A DNA stretch of 64,000 bases from Thiolinea disciformis DSM 14473 (GCF_000371925.1 NZ_AQVE01000001.1:186001-250000), one strand, 5' to 3'; numbered from the stretch's first letter, positions 35,630-44,621 are shown. Numbers and translations: made by a program. The notes: generated by a model from the sequence alone, not told the origin.

Positions 35630-36184
35630 GAGTAAATGCCACTCTAGATTTAAAAGTTAGTAGAGCAATTAAAACGAGGGCACTCGGGTAGAAATGAAGG
35701 CGGGAATAACAGAAGGCTGAATAAATATCAGCGAGGAATAAGCAAGTGATGAATAAGTTTTGCTTAAACTATTCCCAGCACCCAGTGATCGTTGTTCTTG
35801 CTGTATGTGCATTGAGTTGAGTTTGAACAATCATCTGCGTGCCTCCCATGTGGAATGATAAAACATTACTGTAACATAAAATTTGGACGTAGTGACAGTG
35901 TATAAATACAACCCATAGGGCAAGCGGGCTTAAAATAAATACACAAAAAACGGCCTTGCTTTAGCGAAATCATATAGGTGAACTTTCCTATACCACCCTT
36001 GAGACAGCTTCAATGCTTGCGTCTTGCCAAGCTGCACTGCTGGCAGGAAAAGTTGTTTGCCTAATCGTTAGCCGCCTTTTATTGAAATCGGATTGCTTGA
36101 CTTAGGTCTTATGGCAATCCTCCTAAGCCAATGCACGCTTGTGGTATAATGGAGCTTTTTCGCCAATACCGATTATCTACTACC
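35630..36184. other. Intergenic region, about 555 bp, divergent promoter region
   Basis: Between rsgA (minus) and the P450 gene (plus). No credible ORF or RNA gene is seen. The only clear element is an extended -10 at 36142-36150 for the P450 gene. Base composition is mixed, and there is no strong palindrome. Confidence 0.5.
36142..36150 (+). promoter_or_regulatory. Extended -10 element for the P450 gene
   Basis: TGGTATAAT (TG-N-TATAAT) lies about 35 bp before the chosen P450 start; no good -35 is visible. If used, transcription would begin near 36157, so the in-frame Met codons at 36131 and 36149 would be upstream of or at the promoter, supporting a start at 36185. Confidence 0.45.
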
Positions 36185-37552
36185 ATGACTGCGCCGTTCA
36201 TTCCCCCCTATCCCAAACGCCATAGCTCCGATTTAGGTGCTCTGGCTACCTTGTTCAGTGCGCGGCGAGACTTGTTATCGTTTTGGAGCGAGGACTCGTT
36301 CCGCTACAAATTCATGGCGCGAAAAATCCTTAATCGCCATATTTTTATTGTTAATAAACCAGAGTTTGTTAAATACGTTTTTCTCACCCAAAAAGATAAT
36401 TATGAAAGTAAAAGCCCGCAAATGCGCAAAGCCCTAGAGCCTTTATTGGGCGATGGCTTATTTATTAGTGATGGGGAAGTGTGGAAAAACCGCCGTTTAT
36501 TACAAAATGGCTTATTCGATCAAAATCATATTATCGCCTATAGCCAAGTCATGATTGATACCTCGCTGGAAATGGTGGAGCGCTGGGCAGCGTTACCTGA
36601 GGGGGCTTCAATAAGTGTCTTATCTGCGATGGGCGAATTAACTTCAGAAATTATTGCCCGTGCGTTATTTGGTACGCGCTTAAATGAAAGTGCCAAAGCC
36701 GTGATTGATGCTTTTGCCGATTATCAACGCGCGATTGAGCAAATCCATATGAGTAATTTCCTCGGTTTGCCCGACTGGTGGCCGATGTTACACATGGGTA
36801 AAGCCAAACCGGCCGCTAAGCGCATTCATCAAATCATTGACACTATTATTGCCAAGGCTGATCAGAGTCAGTACGAACATACGCTGTTGTCAGAATTGCT
36901 GGCTGCCAATCAAGCGAGCAAAGGTCAAGCCATTTCCTTTGAGGGCATTCGTAATGAACTCATTGTGTTATTTATGGCAGGCCATGAAACGACCGCCAAT
37001 GCACTGTCATGGGTTTGGTATTGTTTATCGCAAGCCCCCGAGGTGGAGGCAAAATTACACGAGGAATTGGAGCGTGTTTTAGCGGGGCGCTTGCCGACGT
37101 ATGAGGATGTGGTGAACTTGCCTTATACACGCTCGGTCTTTGAAGAAACCATGCGCTTATATCCACCCGTTCCAATTCTCTCGCGTCAAGCCAAGCATGA
37201 TGATGTGATGCTGGATAAGAAAAGAACCAAGATTCCAGCCGGTTCGATGATGCTAGTAGTGCCGTGGTTATTGCATCGCCACCGTGATTATTGGGAGCAG
37301 CCAGATGCTTTTATACCCGAGCGTTTTATGGATGCTAATAAGCGCCCCGACAAGTTTTTGTACCTTCCTTTTAGCGTGGGGCCACGGGTCTGTATTGGCA
37401 AGATGTTTGGTATGGTGGAAGCGGTGTTAGCCATTGCGATTTTGGCACAACGTTTTCGTTTAAGCTTGCCACCCGCTACGGTCGTGACTCATGAGTGTCG
37501 ACTAACCTTGCGCCCAAAGGGTGAGCTAAAAATGCGTTTGGAGCGACGTTAA
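36185..37552 (+). CDS. Cytochrome P450
   Basis: 455 residues from the ATG at 36185 (MTAPFIPPYP); no clear Shine-Dalgarno. Motifs in order: I-helix oxygen site MAGHETTANAL, K-helix ExxR in EETMRLYPP, and the heme loop FSVGPRVCIGK with the Cys ligand. N-terminal region lacks a membrane anchor, so a soluble enzyme is likely. Overall form resembles bacterial fatty acid/terpenoid P450s of CYP102/CYP110 type, but the substrate is unknown and no redox partner is encoded adjacent. A YkgJ gene follows immediately. Confidence 0.93.
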   Translation: MTAPFIPPYPKRHSSDLGALATLFSARRDLLSFWSEDSFRYKFMARKILNRHIFIVNKPEFVKYVFLTQKDNYESKSPQMRKALEPLLGDGLFISDGEVWKNRRLLQNGLFDQNHIIAYSQVMIDTSLEMVERWAALPEGASISVLSAMGELTSEIIARALFGTRLNESAKAVIDAFADYQRAIEQIHMSNFLGLPDWWPMLHMGKAKPAAKRIHQIIDTIIAKADQSQYEHTLLSELLAANQASKGQAISFEGIRNELIVLFMAGHETTANALSWVWYCLSQAPEVEAKLHEELERVLAGRLPTYEDVVNLPYTRSVFEETMRLYPPVPILSRQAKHDDVMLDKKRTKIPAGSMMLVVPWLLHRHRDYWEQPDAFIPERFMDANKRPDKFLYLPFSVGPRVCIGKMFGMVEAVLAIAILAQRFRLSLPPATVVTHECRLTLRPKGELKMRLERR

Positions 37553-37810
37553 GTGGAATGTCGCAAAGCTTGTGCAGCGTGTTGTATCGCACCTTCCATT
37601 TCTTCGCCAATGCCCAAGCATCCGCAAGGCAAACCGGCTGCTAGTGCTTGCTTGCATTTAATAGGGGACTGGCGCTGCGAATTATTTACCAGTCCATTAC
37701 GACCCAAGGTATGTGCTGCCTTGCAGCCAAGTTTGGAAATGTGTGGAACAGATAGGGAGCAAGCGTTGGATTATTTGGCTTGGTTAGAATGTGAAACTTT
37801 GCCTATGTAA
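37553..37810 (+). CDS. YkgJ-type cysteine cluster protein
   Basis: 85 residues starting with GTG right after the P450 stop codon, with GGAG nine bases upstream. Cysteines in the YkgJ pattern (CRKACAACC, then CLHL, CELF, CAAL, CGTD) suggest an iron-sulfur or zinc cluster. The close join with the P450 indicates translational coupling, and the protein may supply or sense metal or electrons, which is speculation. Confidence 0.75.
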   Translation: MECRKACAACCIAPSISSPMPKHPQGKPAASACLHLIGDWRCELFTSPLRPKVCAALQPSLEMCGTDREQALDYLAWLECETLPM

Positions 37811-37820
37811 TCACTAAAAA

Positions 37821-37917
37821 TGGCGGAAGGGTATGGGAGTCGAACCCACCAGAAGCCGTGTGACAGCCTCTCCCAAATTTGAAGTCTGGACGCCCCACCG
37901 GAGTGCGCCACCCTTCC
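37821..37917 (-). tRNA. selC: tRNA-Sec (selenocysteine, anticodon UCA)
   Basis: 97 nt with encoded CCA. The acceptor stem has 8 bp (GGAAGGGT / ACCCTTCC), the anticodon loop reads ACTTCAAAT with TCA, the extra arm is long (about 20 nt) and the T-loop is GGTTCGACTC. An 8-bp acceptor, UCA anticodon and long variable arm are all features of bacterial tRNA-Sec. It lies 20 bp after selB, so the operon order is selA-selB-selC. Confidence 0.95.
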
Positions 37918-37937
37918 ACGCTTCAACTATACCCTAC

Positions 37938-39857
37938 TTAAAACAAATCTGGGTTTCGTAATAAACGTTCATCACGCTTTTTCCCTTGTGCGCCAAGACC
38001 CACTATACGGCGCGTAAAGCCTACACGATCAAAAAACTCCAAAATCTGGATCGCACGTTTGCGTCCAATCCCGAGTGCATCACGAAAACTTATCACATTT
38101 AAAATCGGTTGTGCCTGCTCGCGCACAATCTGCGCTAAACCAGTTAATGTCGCAGGCAGATAAAACAAATCGGGCACAATTTGATAAAGCTCGCCACGTC
38201 GCGCTTGTTTGCTCAACACTTGACGTACTACATGCTCCGCTAATTGCGTTTCTTGCGCTAACTCGCGCACCCAAGGTGGCTCGAACCCGCCTTGCTCTAG
38301 GAGAGGGCTTAAGCGTTCCCAAATAGCTTGTTCTGACTCAGATAAACTTAAAACATGCGTCGGTGAGTGCAGAAAATTACCTGTTTGGGCTAATAAACCT
38401 TGTACTAGCCAGTCGTCCACTAAGGCGGCAAATAAATGCTTGTCTAAATGCGGAAATGACATACGTCTCAAGCGTTCGGTGGATAAACCAGCTTCATCAG
38501 GCTGTTGTGCATGAAAGTGATTTAAGCGTTCCTGTAAGCGGTTTTGCCAGTCATGTTGTTGTTTAGCTGTGACTAGCCATGCCTGCTTGTTAGGTTCGAG
38601 TACCTTACTTTCAGGTAGGAGCGTCTGGGTGGCCGCCAATAAATCTGCTGGTACTTGATTCATGGCACGCGCCCAAGTTTGCACTGAAACGGCGTGATCA
38701 CTTAAGAGGGCTAAACTTGCTAACGCTTGTGCGGGATGAGTTTGGCGCAAGGCCTGTAAAGCAGGAAAACGCTCAGGCTTTTTGCGGCCTCTTAAGGGGG
38801 CTTGGATAGCTAATACTGTGCCACCCGCCAAGGTACTTTGCCCTGCTATATCCCGTAGCACGATGCGATCTTGCCAAAAAACCGGCAAAGGCCGCTCCAA
38901 ACAGCATTGTACCAAGCCTGATTCGCCCGCTTTTAATCGTGCTTGATCGAGCAAGACCAAGCGCATTGGCAAACGTTCTGCGCCATGATGCAACATGACT
39001 TGTAGGCCATCCTGTAACGCACTGTTAGTCTCTTTGGCGACTTGTAGATAGGCATCAAAACGCTCAACAGGTGCGTGTAAATCATTAGCCAACAGCCAAG
39101 CACCGCGCTCAATTTGCTCACGCTCCACACCGACTAGCACCAAGCCGCAGCGTTCACCCGCTTGCGCTTGCTGGCTTGCTTGGTTTTGGGCATGAATCGA
39201 ACGAATGCGCACTGGAATACCAGCGGGGCTTAGGGTAAGTGTGTCACCCACTTGCACGCTACCGCTATGGATTAAGCCAGAAACAGTGACCCCGTGACCT
39301 TGTAAAATAAAGCAGCGATCAATCGCATACCGTAAGCCTTGTTTCTTACTAGATGTGTGAGCATAGCTTAAATGAAATAAATGTTCGCGTAATGCAGGAA
39401 TGCCAGTTTGAGTGGGGGCAACGACGGGGAAAATAGGAGCGGTTAAAGCGTGTTCCTGAAGCCAAGCCTTAATTTCAGCTTTGCGTTGTTCAAGGCGATT
39501 GGCATCGACCCGATCTCCTTTAGTCAGCGCTACCGTTAAACCACGAACCTGCATAAATTGCAGAATGGTCAAGTGTTCGCGCGTTTGGGGCATAATGCCA
39601 TCATCCGCCGCAATGACTAGCAAGGCATGATCAATACCACTCGCGCCCGCAGTCATGGTGTGGACAAACTTTTCATGTCCGGGCACATCGACAAAACCAA
39701 GAATGCGCCCATCAGGCGTTGGTAAATAAGCAAAACCCAGCTCAATCGTGATACCGCGCCGTTTTTCCTCAGGTAAACGGTCAGTATCAATACCGGTTAG
39801 TGCTTGGATTAAGCTGGTTTTGCCGTGATCAATATGTCCTGCTGTGCCAATAATCAT
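37938..39857 (-). CDS. selB: Selenocysteine-specific elongation factor SelB
   Basis: 639 residues. GTPase motifs at the N-terminus: GHIDHGKTSLIQALTG, DVPGHEKFVHTM and LTKGDRVD; then the two beta-barrel domains and four C-terminal winged helices that bind the SECIS mRNA hairpin (ending RKRAIQILEFFDRVGFT). It carries Sec-tRNA to UGA codons. Its ATG overlaps the selA stop by 4 bp. Confidence 0.97.
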   Translation of the reverse strand: MIIGTAGHIDHGKTSLIQALTGIDTDRLPEEKRRGITIELGFAYLPTPDGRILGFVDVPGHEKFVHTMTAGASGIDHALLVIAADDGIMPQTREHLTILQFMQVRGLTVALTKGDRVDANRLEQRKAEIKAWLQEHALTAPIFPVVAPTQTGIPALREHLFHLSYAHTSSKKQGLRYAIDRCFILQGHGVTVSGLIHSGSVQVGDTLTLSPAGIPVRIRSIHAQNQASQQAQAGERCGLVLVGVEREQIERGAWLLANDLHAPVERFDAYLQVAKETNSALQDGLQVMLHHGAERLPMRLVLLDQARLKAGESGLVQCCLERPLPVFWQDRIVLRDIAGQSTLAGGTVLAIQAPLRGRKKPERFPALQALRQTHPAQALASLALLSDHAVSVQTWARAMNQVPADLLAATQTLLPESKVLEPNKQAWLVTAKQQHDWQNRLQERLNHFHAQQPDEAGLSTERLRRMSFPHLDKHLFAALVDDWLVQGLLAQTGNFLHSPTHVLSLSESEQAIWERLSPLLEQGGFEPPWVRELAQETQLAEHVVRQVLSKQARRGELYQIVPDLFYLPATLTGLAQIVREQAQPILNVISFRDALGIGRKRAIQILEFFDRVGFTRRIVGLGAQGKKRDERLLRNPDLF

Positions 39858-41272
39858 GTCGTTTGCACTTGCATTAATTGGCTTTGTAAGTCAGCTTCTT
39901 GCTCAGGGCGCAAACAGCGTAAATCAAGCCACAAAGCACGTTCAGCAATCCGCCCAATGACCGGCGTCGGCAAGGCTCTTAAACGTTTTTCGATTTGATT
40001 TAAGCCAGCGCCACGTTTTGCATTCGTGCGAATCACTAAAGCAGCAGAAGGCAAGCGTTCAATGGGGAGTGAGCCAGAACCGAGCTGCGAACTACAAGGC
40101 TCAATCGTAACTTGCGCATCTAAGGGGGTCATAAAACACTGCATACTGGGCAGAATGCGTCGACACTGTGCGACAATCTCATCACTAGAACGGGTGAGTA
40201 AGCGCAGCGTTTCGAGTTGTTGCGGCAAAGCTTCTGGATTGCGATATAAGTGCAAAGTTGCCTCTAGCGCAGCAAGGGTCAATTTGCCTAAGCGTAAGGC
40301 GCGTTTGAGTGGATTCTTTTTCAGCTTTTGAATCAAATCGTTGCGCCCGACCAAAATACCTGCTTGTGGCCCACCTAATAATTTATCGCCACTAAAGCTG
40401 ACCAAATCTGCACCAGCCTTGAGTGCTTCACGCGGTGTCGGTTCATGAGGCAATCCCCAGCGTTCCAAATCAATCAAAGTACCACTGCCCAAATCCTCCA
40501 CGAACGTTAAACCATGTTCATGTGCCATGGCAGCCACTTCCGTATTGGGCACCGTATGCGTAAAACCTTGAATCGCATAATTACTGGCATGAACTTTCAT
40601 TAAGAGAGCAGTACGCTTACTGATCGCTTCACGATAATCTTTCGCATGGGTGCGATTAGTACAGCCGACTTCCACTAATTTTGCCCCTGCACGCTTCATA
40701 ATGTCTGGCACACGAAAGGCACCGCCGATTTCGACCAACTCGCCACGCGAAACAATCACTTCTTTACGGTTGGCAAGGGTATTAAGCAAGAGAAATACGG
40801 CAGCGGCATTATTATTGACCACAGTGGCCGCTTCGGCACCGGTCAATTCGCACAATAATTCGCGTACCACCTCATCACGATCGCCACGCTCACCCTCATC
40901 CAAAGCATATTCCAAGGCACAAGGCGAACGTGCCGCTCGCGCCACAGCCTCGATGACACTTTCCGCTAAGGTAGCACGTCCAAGATTGGTATGTAGCACC
41001 GTGCCGGTAAGATTGAATACCGCTCGCAATTGGGAGCTAGCACGCTTTTGCAAAATAGTGTGAGCGGATTTTAATAACTCAGCCTCACTAGGGGGGAGGG
41101 TTAGCTCAGTCAAGTGTTGACGCGCTTGCTCTAAAGCTCGGCGCAGGGCTTGAGTTGTTTCTGTATGACCATAGCTAGCTAGCCAGTTTAGGCATTCAGT
41201 TGATTGCAATAAGCGATCAACTGAAGGTAAGTGCCGCCAGAGCGCACGCGCCACTGTGGTTTCGGATGTCAT
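39854..41272 (-). CDS. selA: L-seryl-tRNA(Sec) selenium transferase SelA
   Basis: 472 residues, normal for SelA. PLP lysine is visible in LVSFSGDKLLGGPQAG, and the fold I region includes TGTVLHTNLGRATL, NNNAAAVFLLLNTLA and VEDLGSGTLIDLE. It converts Ser-tRNA(Sec) to Sec-tRNA(Sec) using selenophosphate. First gene of selA-selB-tRNA-Sec. No selD or selenoprotein gene is seen in this window. Confidence 0.97.
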   Translation of the reverse strand: MTSETTVARALWRHLPSVDRLLQSTECLNWLASYGHTETTQALRRALEQARQHLTELTLPPSEAELLKSAHTILQKRASSQLRAVFNLTGTVLHTNLGRATLAESVIEAVARAARSPCALEYALDEGERGDRDEVVRELLCELTGAEAATVVNNNAAAVFLLLNTLANRKEVIVSRGELVEIGGAFRVPDIMKRAGAKLVEVGCTNRTHAKDYREAISKRTALLMKVHASNYAIQGFTHTVPNTEVAAMAHEHGLTFVEDLGSGTLIDLERWGLPHEPTPREALKAGADLVSFSGDKLLGGPQAGILVGRNDLIQKLKKNPLKRALRLGKLTLAALEATLHLYRNPEALPQQLETLRLLTRSSDEIVAQCRRILPSMQCFMTPLDAQVTIEPCSSQLGSGSLPIERLPSAALVIRTNAKRGAGLNQIEKRLRALPTPVIGRIAERALWLDLRCLRPEQEADLQSQLMQVQTT

Positions 41273-41377
41273 TGCATTAGCTTCCGCTTAAAATATAAGT
41301 CGGTTTTAACGCAAAAAGGCGTGGCAAGCAAGCCAGTTTTGTGTGTTTATAGAAGTGTTAAACGGCGTAGGAGCACC

Positions 41378-42097
41378 TTAGAGTTGCGGTCTTTCTTTAG
41401 GACGCAAGTCGAACACCAAGACCTCCGCTTGCTTACCCTCACTAAAGTTCAAGCTTGTCTCATCGCGAATCCGTACACCATCACCCGTTTCTAATCGCTG
41501 ACCATTGACCTTTATGGATCCGCGAGCCACATGCACATAGGCATAGCGTTGCTCAGCTAATGTCAACTGTGCTTGCTCATTACCATCGAATAAGCCTGCG
41601 TAAACCCGCGTATCTTGATACACAGATAAAGAGTTTTGTGCTCCGTCGGGGGAAATAATCAAACGTAAGCGCCCACGTTTTTCTTCATCACTAAAGTGGA
41701 TTTGCTGATAACGGGGCTTGACACTTTTTTGATTGGGTACGATCCAAATTTGTAAAAAGTGGACTAATGCTGATGGTGAAGCATTAAATTCGCTGTGCGT
41801 AATGCCTGTGCCAGCGCTCATCATTTGCACATCGCCTGTTTCAATGACTGAACCATTACCCATGGAATCTTTATGTGCCAACGCACCTTCTAAGACATAG
41901 GAAAAAATCTCCATATCGCGGTGCGGATGCGTACCAAAACCTTGTCCCGCTTGGACTGTATCATCATTGATCACCAATAAATCGGAAAAGCCTACTTGTT
42001 CGGGATCGTAATAAGAACCAAATGAGAAACTATGTTTTGAGTCCAACCAACCCAAATTGGCTTTGCCACGCGCTTCACTTAGTCTAAGTTCTAACAT
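41378..42097 (-). CDS. Pirin-family protein (YhhW-like)
   Basis: 239 residues with two cupin halves. Metal ligands of the pirin/YhhW type are visible: His-x-His in FGTHPHRDMEIFSY and the His/Glu pair in GTGITHSEFN. Such proteins can act as quercetin 2,3-dioxygenases; the in vivo role is unclear. Ribosome site GAGGGAG precedes the ATG. Confidence 0.93.
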   Translation of the reverse strand: MLELRLSEARGKANLGWLDSKHSFSFGSYYDPEQVGFSDLLVINDDTVQAGQGFGTHPHRDMEIFSYVLEGALAHKDSMGNGSVIETGDVQMMSAGTGITHSEFNASPSALVHFLQIWIVPNQKSVKPRYQQIHFSDEEKRGRLRLIISPDGAQNSLSVYQDTRVYAGLFDGNEQAQLTLAEQRYAYVHVARGSIKVNGQRLETGDGVRIRDETSLNFSEGKQAEVLVFDLRPKERPQL

Positions 42098-42222
42098 ATT
42101 TAACTCCCTCGTATCGCCATTAAGCCTAAATATAGAAGAGCGCTTTCATAAATCAAAAACGATGCAACACTCATGAGTATAGAGAGGCAAGTAAATATAA
42201 TGGTGGGCAAAATTCTAAATAC

Positions 42223-42253
42223 AAGGCTATCCTTGCAGATAGCCTTAGTTTTT
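42223..42253 (-). terminator. Terminator of the Ub-like/DUF4132 operon
   Basis: A 9-bp perfect stem (AAGGCTATC / GATAGCCTT) with a 6-nt loop just after the DUF4132 stop codon. It is followed on the minus strand by GTATTTAGAATTTT; a T-run is also present on the plus side. It separates the operon from pirin. Confidence 0.75.
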
Positions 42254-42261
42254 TACATGGA

Positions 42262-44289
42262 TTAACGCTGAATCTGCGACAAAATACTTGAATCTTTAAT
42301 CTTATCATCCGCAGCCAACAACATTGCCTTGGATAAAATCATCGACAAACGTACATCACCTTCATAAGGTAGATAGCACTTAGTACTGCCTGTACTTTCT
42401 ACAATACAGAGATAGCGGTCATCCGGCTCCATTAAAATATTGGCTGAACCTAAGTGGATTTTGTAGCGGCGTAATTGACCTTGCACACATAAAAAATTCC
42501 CCTCAAGCGCTAGTTGCTTCGCAATTTTCAAACTGGGAATTAGGCTCTTCAGTGTGGCCTGACGGGTTTTAGCTAGCAGACTCAAATCACCAAAACTATA
42601 GCGATCCCAATAATCATGCCATTGCGCAGTATTCATCCGCTCGCGCCATTCAGGCTCATTACCTACACTGGCAAGCGCCACAAAGAGATCAATGTCGCGC
42701 ATAATCTCTGAAAAGATGAGTGGATGCACGCTGTCTAGTGCCAATGACTGTCCATAGGGAGCATTGATCGCGGCAAAACGAACTTCTTGTGAAGTTAAGT
42801 AAGTATAAACGCCCTCGCCTGCTAAGCTAATCGGGGTATTTTTAAAAGCAATAATGAGATTGTGCTGTGGAAGTTTGCGATACGCAGCAGTGTTGTCGCC
42901 GCTATCCCAATCGCCACCACGCTTTTGCTCCCAAGTACGATGGGTAGCAATAGCATGTAGCTGGTATTGGCTCAATACATGTCCAGCAAAGCGTAAACTA
43001 TGATCGACGCTGGTACGCTCAGCCTCCGTTACACTATAAACCTCACGGTGTGCTTGTTTAAACGGCTGCGTAATTTGCTGCTGCATAATGAATTGTCGCC
43101 ACTGCTCAATCACTTCTGTGCGAGCGTGAATAGGATGCCACAAGCGGACTTGGCCAGCTTCAGGCAGCGCAATACCTTGACCTTGGACATCAACAAAATG
43201 ATCTTGCTGATAGATAACATCAAGTATTTGCTTATCCTGCTCAATACGCCAAATTAAACGCCGGCCTAATACCCCCATAATAGGATGATTAATATATTTT
43301 TTTAGCCATTGCTCAAGCGAATAGCTTTCAAGATTCAAATAACTTTGTTCTAAACGCTTACTGTAGGCCGAACTAATAATTTTTAATTCCTGCGCAAGCG
43401 CCTGAGTCTCTTTGGTCAGAGCCAGAGACTTAATGGCAGTAGGTACAGTTTTCTGCTCTGTGCCATCCGACTTCAGCCAGACTACCTCTGCTTCCCCCAC
43501 CTGTGTGAGTGTGATTTTTGCAGTAAAGTCCCGTATCTTTACACGATGCAGCCCTATTTCCGTAAGACCATAATCCGGCAAAGAGCGTTCTTCTAATTCT
43601 TGAACGGTAACACCTTCTGCACTAGCAATCTTTTCGAGGATACGATTAATCTGCTTTGAGGCGGAGATAAATTTAGTATTGGCACGCAGTATAATAATTT
43701 GTGCCATGCCGTCGTCACCCATATTCCCTAACGTCATGACCGCTGTATTAGCAAGCTTTACACTACGCATACCGACATAGGGGATTTTCTTATACATCAT
43801 GCTAGCGACCTGACGTAAGCAGCTACGCATGGCAGGCGTATTAAAATCTTGTGCTAACCAAATTAAGCTTTTAAGGACAGATATATTATTGAGTGTAAAT
43901 TTTTCTGGTGTAATGCACTCATTAGTCCAAGGCGCAAACGCATCGCTTTGATCCCTATCGTCAGTGCGGTCGTGTTTTAGTAAGGGTAACCAATCTAGTA
44001 GTTTGGCTTCAACATGATGTGCGCCAATCACTGCCATCATTTTTCGAGCGCTTTTTAGCCACTTTGCTGAGGGCGCAGTACTCTTAGCAGTGCGACACAA
44101 CTCAATTAATTCTGACCATGCTTGCTGCTGTGTAGCATCCAATGTTGCCATAAAAATGTGTGCATCATCCGCCCAAGCTTCACCTGGCTCAATTTGCTGC
44201 TTTAGTAAACTTAAATAGCTGCTTTCCTGATTGACCGACTCTGTGGTTAGCTTAGTGCTTTGTGGGGGTTCTTCGAGTGTTATTGTCAT
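42262..44289 (-). CDS. DUF4132-domain protein, partner of the Ub-like protein
   Basis: 675 residues, no signal peptide or membrane segment; likely cytosolic. The first ~230 residues are helical and HEAT-like in look (LKSLIWLAQDFNTPAMRSCLRQVASM). The DUF4132 domain (about 235-420) begins LEERSLPDYGLTEIGLHRVKI and includes VVWLKSDGTEQKTVP. The C-terminal ~100 residues resemble DUF7737 (ILMEPDDRYLCIVES; SILSKAMLLAADDKIKDSSI). Biochemical function is unknown. It follows the Ub-like gene by 2 bp, with its Shine-Dalgarno formed by the Gly-Gly codons, so both are made from one mRNA. MolR-type DUF4132 proteins in other bacteria sit with MoxR/VWA genes, none of which is seen here. Confidence 0.8.
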   Translation of the reverse strand: MTITLEEPPQSTKLTTESVNQESSYLSLLKQQIEPGEAWADDAHIFMATLDATQQQAWSELIELCRTAKSTAPSAKWLKSARKMMAVIGAHHVEAKLLDWLPLLKHDRTDDRDQSDAFAPWTNECITPEKFTLNNISVLKSLIWLAQDFNTPAMRSCLRQVASMMYKKIPYVGMRSVKLANTAVMTLGNMGDDGMAQIIILRANTKFISASKQINRILEKIASAEGVTVQELEERSLPDYGLTEIGLHRVKIRDFTAKITLTQVGEAEVVWLKSDGTEQKTVPTAIKSLALTKETQALAQELKIISSAYSKRLEQSYLNLESYSLEQWLKKYINHPIMGVLGRRLIWRIEQDKQILDVIYQQDHFVDVQGQGIALPEAGQVRLWHPIHARTEVIEQWRQFIMQQQITQPFKQAHREVYSVTEAERTSVDHSLRFAGHVLSQYQLHAIATHRTWEQKRGGDWDSGDNTAAYRKLPQHNLIIAFKNTPISLAGEGVYTYLTSQEVRFAAINAPYGQSLALDSVHPLIFSEIMRDIDLFVALASVGNEPEWRERMNTAQWHDYWDRYSFGDLSLLAKTRQATLKSLIPSLKIAKQLALEGNFLCVQGQLRRYKIHLGSANILMEPDDRYLCIVESTGSTKCYLPYEGDVRLSMILSKAMLLAADDKIKDSSILSQIQR

Positions 44290-44301
44290 TTTTATCCTCC
44301 T
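44289..44301 (-). promoter_or_regulatory. Ribosome binding site of the DUF4132 gene, inside the Ub-like gene's Gly-Gly codons
   Basis: AGGAGG (complement of 44296-44301) is made of the last Ile base and the two terminal Gly codons GGA GGA of the upstream gene; a TAA stop and 2 bases follow and the ATG is at 44289, 6 bases downstream. The C-terminal Gly-Gly codons therefore serve as the Shine-Dalgarno of the partner gene. Confidence 0.85.
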
Positions 44302-44621
44302 ATTAAGGGCAGTAAGCGTATAAATTGCACCTCACTATTCGCTCGTAGCGTAATAGTCTCATCAAGCGTAGTCAGCTGCCGACCATCAGCAATAATGAAA
44401 TAGTGATTTTCTTGAAATGCTTGTTGGGCACGGTGTATTTCTTCTGGTAATTTAGCCATTGTTTTTGGCTTAGCTTGTTGCTTAATTTGCTCAGTAACAG
44501 TCCGTTCAATCAAGGCAGCAACCGTCAAGACCTCCACTGAACTACTAAAAAAAATGGGTTCTGTACCAGCACTTTCACCGCCAAAACTCAAGCTAGATAC
44601 TTTTACATTAAAGCAATACAT
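44292..44621 (-). CDS. Small ubiquitin/MoaD-like protein with C-terminal Gly-Gly
   Basis: 109 residues, no signal peptide. The predicted order fits a beta-grasp: strands FNVKVSSLSFGG and FFSSSVEVLT, a helix (AALIERTVTEQIKQQ), a Lys/Pro-rich insert and helix (EEIHRAQQAFQ), strand HYFIIADGRQL, then LDETITLRANSEVQFIRLLPLIGG. The last part matches the 'D-E-V-x-F-I-x-x-L-x-G-G' tail of MoaD/ThiS/Ub-like carriers that are activated at the terminal Gly. There is no cleavable extension after Gly-Gly. It could serve as sulfur carrier or conjugated modifier; no E1, E2 or JAB gene is adjacent. Confidence 0.6.
   Translation of the reverse strand: MYCFNVKVSSLSFGGESAGTEPIFFSSSVEVLTVAALIERTVTEQIKQQAKPKTMAKLPEEIHRAQQAFQENHYFIIADGRQLTTLDETITLRANSEVQFIRLLPLIGG

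Noticed and set aside
37821-37917. Terminator hairpin after the YkgJ gene
   Set aside because: The inverted repeat is the acceptor stem of tRNA-Sec, which has anticodon, long variable arm and CCA.
44292-44621. Classical ThiS or MoaD
   Set aside because: At 109 residues it is longer than typical MoaD/ThiS, has an inserted helix, and no thiamine or molybdopterin genes are adjacent.
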